64,000 nt of DNA. Source: Hydractinia symbiolongicarpus. Lineage: Eukaryota > Cnidaria > Hydrozoa > Anthoathecata > Hydractiniidae. Each line of letters begins with the position of its first letter. The first letter of the stretch is position 1. Position numbers and translations under genes: made by a program. Below, one piece after another: positions 60,796 through 64,000 of this stretch. The DNA lies in assembly GCF_029227915.1 (NCBI RefSeq), contig NC_079885.1:14705001-14769000 (forward strand), read 5' to 3'. The notes beneath the pieces are model-generated. The model was not told the DNA's origin and made no database searches. It worked only from the letters and a program-made list of their open reading frames with translations.

Positions 60796-60914
60796 GTCTA
60801 CGACCATACCACTATGAACACACCTGTTCTCGTCCGATCACGAAAGTTAAGCATCGTCGGGCCGGGATAGTACTTGGATGGGGGACCGCCTCGGAACTCC
60901 TGGTGTCGTAGGCT
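60796..60914 (+). rRNA. 5S ribosomal RNA, gene 13 (G18T/G97C variant class)
   Basis: Same four changes as gene 8 (G18T, G48A, C89G, G97C), 2845 bp (five units) away. The flanking spacers also match those of gene 8 (CACGACCCATTCC upstream, TAGCTGCTGAG and AATGGACTACG downstream), so this is a block duplication. T5 terminator at 60921-60925. Confidence 0.95.
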
Positions 60915-61364
60915 ATAGACTTTTTCATGTTACATTATTTATCATTACGACTGTGACGTATCTTTTTTACGCAATAGCTGCTGAGTAAATCAAGAAAGAG
61001 ACATGATTAGAAGTTGCTTTCCCTTCAAAACGGCTACAATCGTGCTGCAATAAATGCGCCACGTCGCAAATAAATGGACTACGAGCGTCAGACAAAGAAA
61101 ATGGCGATGTAGTTACTTTGCTAATTAACTTTGTCATATGAAAATTAAGACTGAAAGTACCCTAGATTTTCTTCGTTGGAACTTTTTACCGGAAATCTTA
61201 AAGCGCATGGTTGTCGTAAAGAATCGATAGCGCTTAAAAAGAGCTTTCAAATACACATAAACACGACCTATTCCGGATGATCCAGTCAAGAAATATGACC
61301 TTTAAAGTTTGAACCATTTTCGATGTAATGTGCTAATAAATCGTAGATATCTGCCCGTTTGTTT

Positions 61365-61483
61365 GTCTACGACCATACCACGATGAACACACCTGTTCTC
61401 GTACGATCACGAAAGTTAAGCATCGTCGGGCCGGGATAGTACTTGGATGGGGGACCGCCTCGGAACTCCTGGTGTCGTAGGCT
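61365..61483 (+). rRNA. 5S ribosomal RNA, gene 14 (variant)
   Basis: Changes C39A, G48A, C89G and G97C. It shares three with genes 8 and 13 but has G18 like the majority, so it may be a recombinant or intermediate of that class. Downstream flank is ACAGAC before an intact T5 (61490-61494). Confidence 0.95.
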
Positions 61484-61933
61484 ACAGACTTTTTCATGTT
61501 ACATTATTTATCATTACGACTGTGACGTATCTTTTTTACGCAATAGCTGCTGAGTAAATCAAGAAAGAGACATGATTAGAAGTTGCTTTCCCTTCAAAAC
61601 GGCTACAATCGTGCTGCAATAAATGCGCCACGTCGCAAATAAATGGACTACGAGCGTCAGACAAAGAAAATGGCGATGTAGTTACTTTGCTAATTAACTT
61701 TGTCATATGAAAATTAAGACTGAAAGTACCCTAGATTTCCTTCGTTGGAACTTTTTACCGGAAATCTTAAAGCGCATGGTTGTCGTAAAGAATCGATAGC
61801 GCTTAAAAAGAGCTTTCAAATACACATAAACACGACCTATTCCGGATGATCCAGTCAAGAAATATGACCTTTAAAGTTTGAACCATTTTCGATGTAATGT
61901 GCTAATAATTCGTAGATATCTGCCCGTTTGTTT

Positions 61934-62052
61934 GTCTACGACCATACCACGATGAACACACCTGTTCTCGTCCGATCACGGAAGTTAAGCATTGTCGGGC
62001 CGGGATAGTACTTGGATGGGGCACCGCCTGGGAACTCCTGGTGACGTAGGCT
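61934..62052 (+). rRNA. 5S ribosomal RNA, gene 15 (helix I mismatch, altered TATA)
   Basis: Changes C60T and T111A. T111A places A opposite A8 inside helix I. The upstream TATA-like element is altered to AATAATT at 61904-61910. T5 terminator at 62059-62063. Reduced expression or RNA stability is plausible but not shown. Confidence 0.95.
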
Positions 62053-62502
62053 ATTGACTTTTTCACGTTACATTATTTATCATTACGACTGTGACGTATC
62101 TTTTTTACGCAATAGCCGCTGAGTAAATCAAGAAAGAGACAAGATTAGAAGTTGCTTTCCCTTCAAAACGGCTACAATCGTGCTGCAATAAATGCGCCAC
62201 GTCGCAAATGAATGGATTACGAGCGTCAGACAAAGAAAATGGCGATGTACTTACTTTCCTAACTAACTTTGTCATATGAAAATTAAGTCTGAAAGTACCC
62301 TAGATTGCCTTCGTTGGAACTTTTTACCGGAAATCATAAAGCGCATTATTGTCGTAAAGAATCGATAGCGCTTAAAAGGAGCTTTCAAATGCACATAAAC
62401 ACGAACAATTTCCGATCACCCAGTCAAGAATTATGATCTTTAAAGTTCGAACCATTTTCGATGTAATGTGCTAATAAATCGTAGATATCTACCCGTATGT
62501 TT
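62053..62502. other. 5S spacer 15, second copy of the divergent 3' part
   Basis: It matches spacer 9, including CACGAACAATTTCCG at 62398, but then differs just before gene 16 (ATCTACCCGTATG against ATCTGCCCGTTTG). Confidence 0.88.
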
Positions 62503-62621
62503 GTCTACGACCATACCACGATGAACACACCTGTTCTTGTCTGATCACGGAAGTTAAGCATCGTCGGGCCGGGATAGTACTTGGATGGGGGACCGCCTGG
62601 GATCTCCCGGTGTCGTAGGCT
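62503..62621 (+). rRNA. 5S ribosomal RNA, gene 16 (variant with perfect helix V)
   Basis: Changes C36T, C40T, C89G, A101T and T106C. Like genes 1 and 3 it has TCCCGG at 103-108, giving fully Watson-Crick pairing with CCGGGA. The terminator is shortened to T4 (62629-62632). Its upstream spacer matches the divergent one of unit 10, but the gene resembles the array-edge copies, so the unit looks mosaic. Confidence 0.95.
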
Positions 62622-62628
62622 ATTGACG

Positions 62629-62632
62629 TTTT
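62629..62632 (+). terminator. T4 terminator of 5S gene 16
   Basis: GACGTTTTCACG: a T-to-G change shortens the run to four, still within the range that Pol III can use but weaker. Confidence 0.8.
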
Positions 62633-63071
62633 CACGTTACATTATTTATCATCACGACTGTGACGTATCTTTTTTACGCAATAGCCGCCGAGTAAATCAA
62701 GTAAGGGACATGATTAGAAGTTTCTTTCCCTTAAAAAGGGCTACAATCTTGCTGCAATAAATGCGCCACGTCGCAAATTAATGGATTAAGAGCGTCAGAT
62801 AAAGAAAATGGCGATGTAGTTACTTTGCTAATTAACTTTGTCATATGAAAATTAAGTCTGAAAGTACCCTAGATTTCCTTCGTTGGAACTTTTTACCGGA
62901 AATCTTAAAGCGCATGGTTGTCGTAAAGAATCGATAGCGCTTAAAAAGAGCTTTCAAATACACATAAACACGACCTATTCCGGATGATCCAGTCAAGAAA
63001 TATGACCTTTAAAGTTTGAACCATTTTCGATGTAATGTGCTAATAAATCGTAGATATCTGCCCGTTTGTTT

Positions 63072-63190
63072 GTCTACGACCATACCACGATGAACACACC
63101 TGTTTTCGTCCGATCACGGAAGTTAAGCATCGTCGGGCCGGGATAGTACTTGGATGGGGCACCGCCTGGGAACTCCTGGTGTCGTAGGCT
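63072..63190 (+). rRNA. 5S ribosomal RNA, gene 17 (C34T)
   Basis: One change, C34T, in the loop of helix III (GTTTTCGTCC). T5 terminator at 63197-63201. The spacer after it has AAAACAGC where most units have AAAACGGC, as does unit 18. Confidence 0.96.
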
Positions 63191-63640
63191 ATTGACTTTT
63201 TCACGTTACATTATTTATCATTACGACTGTGACGTATCTTTTTTACGCAATAGCCGCTGAGTAAATCAAGAAAGAGACATGATTAGAAGTTGCTTTCCCT
63301 TCAAAACAGCTACAATCGTGCTGCAATAAATGCGCCACGTCGCAAATGAATGGATTACGAGCGTCAGACAAAGAAAATGGCGATGTACTTACTTTGCTAA
63401 CTAACTTTGTCATATGAAAATTAAGTCTGAAAGTACCCTAGATTGCCTTCGTTGGAACTTTTTACCGGAAATCATAAAGCGCATTATTGTTGTAAAGAAT
63501 CGATAGCGCTTAAAAAGAGCTTTCAAATGCACATAAACACGACCTATTCCGGATGATCCAGTCAAGAAATATGACCTTTAAAGTTTGAACCATTTTCGAT
63601 GTAATGTGCTAATAAATCGTAGATATCTGCCCGTTTGTTT

Positions 63641-63759
63641 GTCTACGACCATACCACGATGAACACACCTGTTCTCGTCCGATCACGGAAGTTAAGCATC
63701 GTCGGGCCGGGATAGTACTTGGATGGGGCACCGCCTGGGAACTCCTGGTGTCGTAGGCT
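63641..63759 (+). rRNA. 5S ribosomal RNA, gene 18 (majority sequence)
   Basis: Identical to gene 4. T5 terminator at 63766-63770. The following spacer runs to the window end and matches unit 17's downstream spacer. Confidence 0.97.
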
Positions 63760-64000
63760 ATTGACTTTTTCACGTTACATTATTTATCATTACGACTGTG
63801 ACGTATCTTTTTTACGCAATAGCCGCTGAGTAAATCAAGAAAGAGACATGATTAGAAGTTGCTTTCCCTTCAAAACAGCTACAATCGTGCTGCAATAAAT
63901 GCGCCACGTCGCAAATGAATGGATTACGAGCGTCAGACAAAGAAAATGGCGATGTACTTACTTTGCTAACTAACTTTGTCATATGAAAATTAAGTCTGAA
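63760..64000. other. 5S spacer 18, cut by the window end
   Basis: The first 241 bp of a normal spacer with the AAAACAGC variant. The array evidently continues to the right. Confidence 0.9.

Larger units (their letters stand above)
53894..64000 (+). repeat. 5S rDNA tandem array, 569-bp unit
   Basis: Eighteen 5S genes start at 53969, 54538, 55106, 55675, 56244, 56813, 57382, 57951, 58520, 59089, 59658, 60227, 60796, 61365, 61934, 62503, 63072 and 63641. All intervals are 569 bp except 568 between genes 2 and 3, caused by a 1-bp deletion inside gene 2. Each unit is a 119-bp gene plus a 450-bp spacer. The array runs off the right end of the window. No second gene such as a spliced leader, snRNA, tRNA or histone is recognisable in the spacer. 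Confidence 0.97.

Noticed and set aside
53894-64000. A second RNA gene (spliced leader, U snRNA, tRNA) hidden in the 5S spacer
   Set aside because: I looked for an Sm site with a 5' splice donor, U6-like and tRNA-like features on both strands and found none that held together.
1-64000. Transposon or retroelement origin for either array
   Set aside because: No terminal inverted repeats, target-site duplications, poly(A) tails or protein remnants were seen at the array border or at the phase breaks.

Overview
This window is non-coding repetitive DNA from a eukaryotic nuclear genome. It holds two tandem arrays placed end to end: about 296 copies of a 182-bp satellite monomer (1 to about 53893), then 18 copies of a 569-bp unit, each carrying one 119-nt 5S ribosomal RNA gene (about 53894 to 64000). 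I see no protein-coding gene, tRNA, transposase or retroelement domain, or CRISPR. The 5S sequence (5' end GTCTACGACC, 3' end GTCGTAGGCT, box C region TGGATGGGGCACCGCCTG) is clearly of animal type. An invertebrate metazoan is my best reading, but I cannot name a species from this window.

Satellite region. The landmark GACGTC or its mutated equivalent falls exactly every 182 bp from position 101 to about 15571 at every point I checked, implying roughly 86 monomers with no net indel. Beyond about 15.86 kb the phase breaks at discrete small deletions or insertions, several shared by distant monomers, so they mark higher-order duplication. Recognisable higher-order structure includes a 7-mer (1274 bp) repeated about 2.85 times at 9.76-13.39 kb with a 6-mer relative (1092 bp) at 6.66-8.1 kb; 4.35-5.1 kb repeats at 14.5-25.6 kb; and a 7.3-7.9 kb segment at 29.2-37.06 kb present again at 39.97-47.57 kb, with a 2.8-kb internally deleted derivative between them. 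Within monomers the first ~100 bp are comparatively conserved, while the last ~80 bp fall into at least six haplotypes combined in different ways, which points to gene conversion or unequal exchange. Monomers nearest the 5S border (52.5-53.9 kb) are the most divergent.

5S region. All genes lie on the + strand, pointing away from the satellite, at 569-bp spacing (one 568-bp interval). Each normally has a TATA-like AATAAAT at -30 to -24, the internal type-1 Pol III promoter, and a T5 terminator 7-11 nt past the gene end. Eight genes are identical (genes 4, 5, 6, 7, 9, 11, 12, 18). Genes 1-3, next to the satellite, carry the most changes and gene 2 looks like a pseudogene. The spacer variants show dimeric and longer block duplications.

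The satellite abuts the 5S array directly, with only 2 bp of shared sequence at the join. The main interest is repeat evolution: a sharp satellite/5S border, nested higher-order repeats with deletion markers, and edge decay of 5S genes. I found no convincing evidence of a new enzymatic or defence system.
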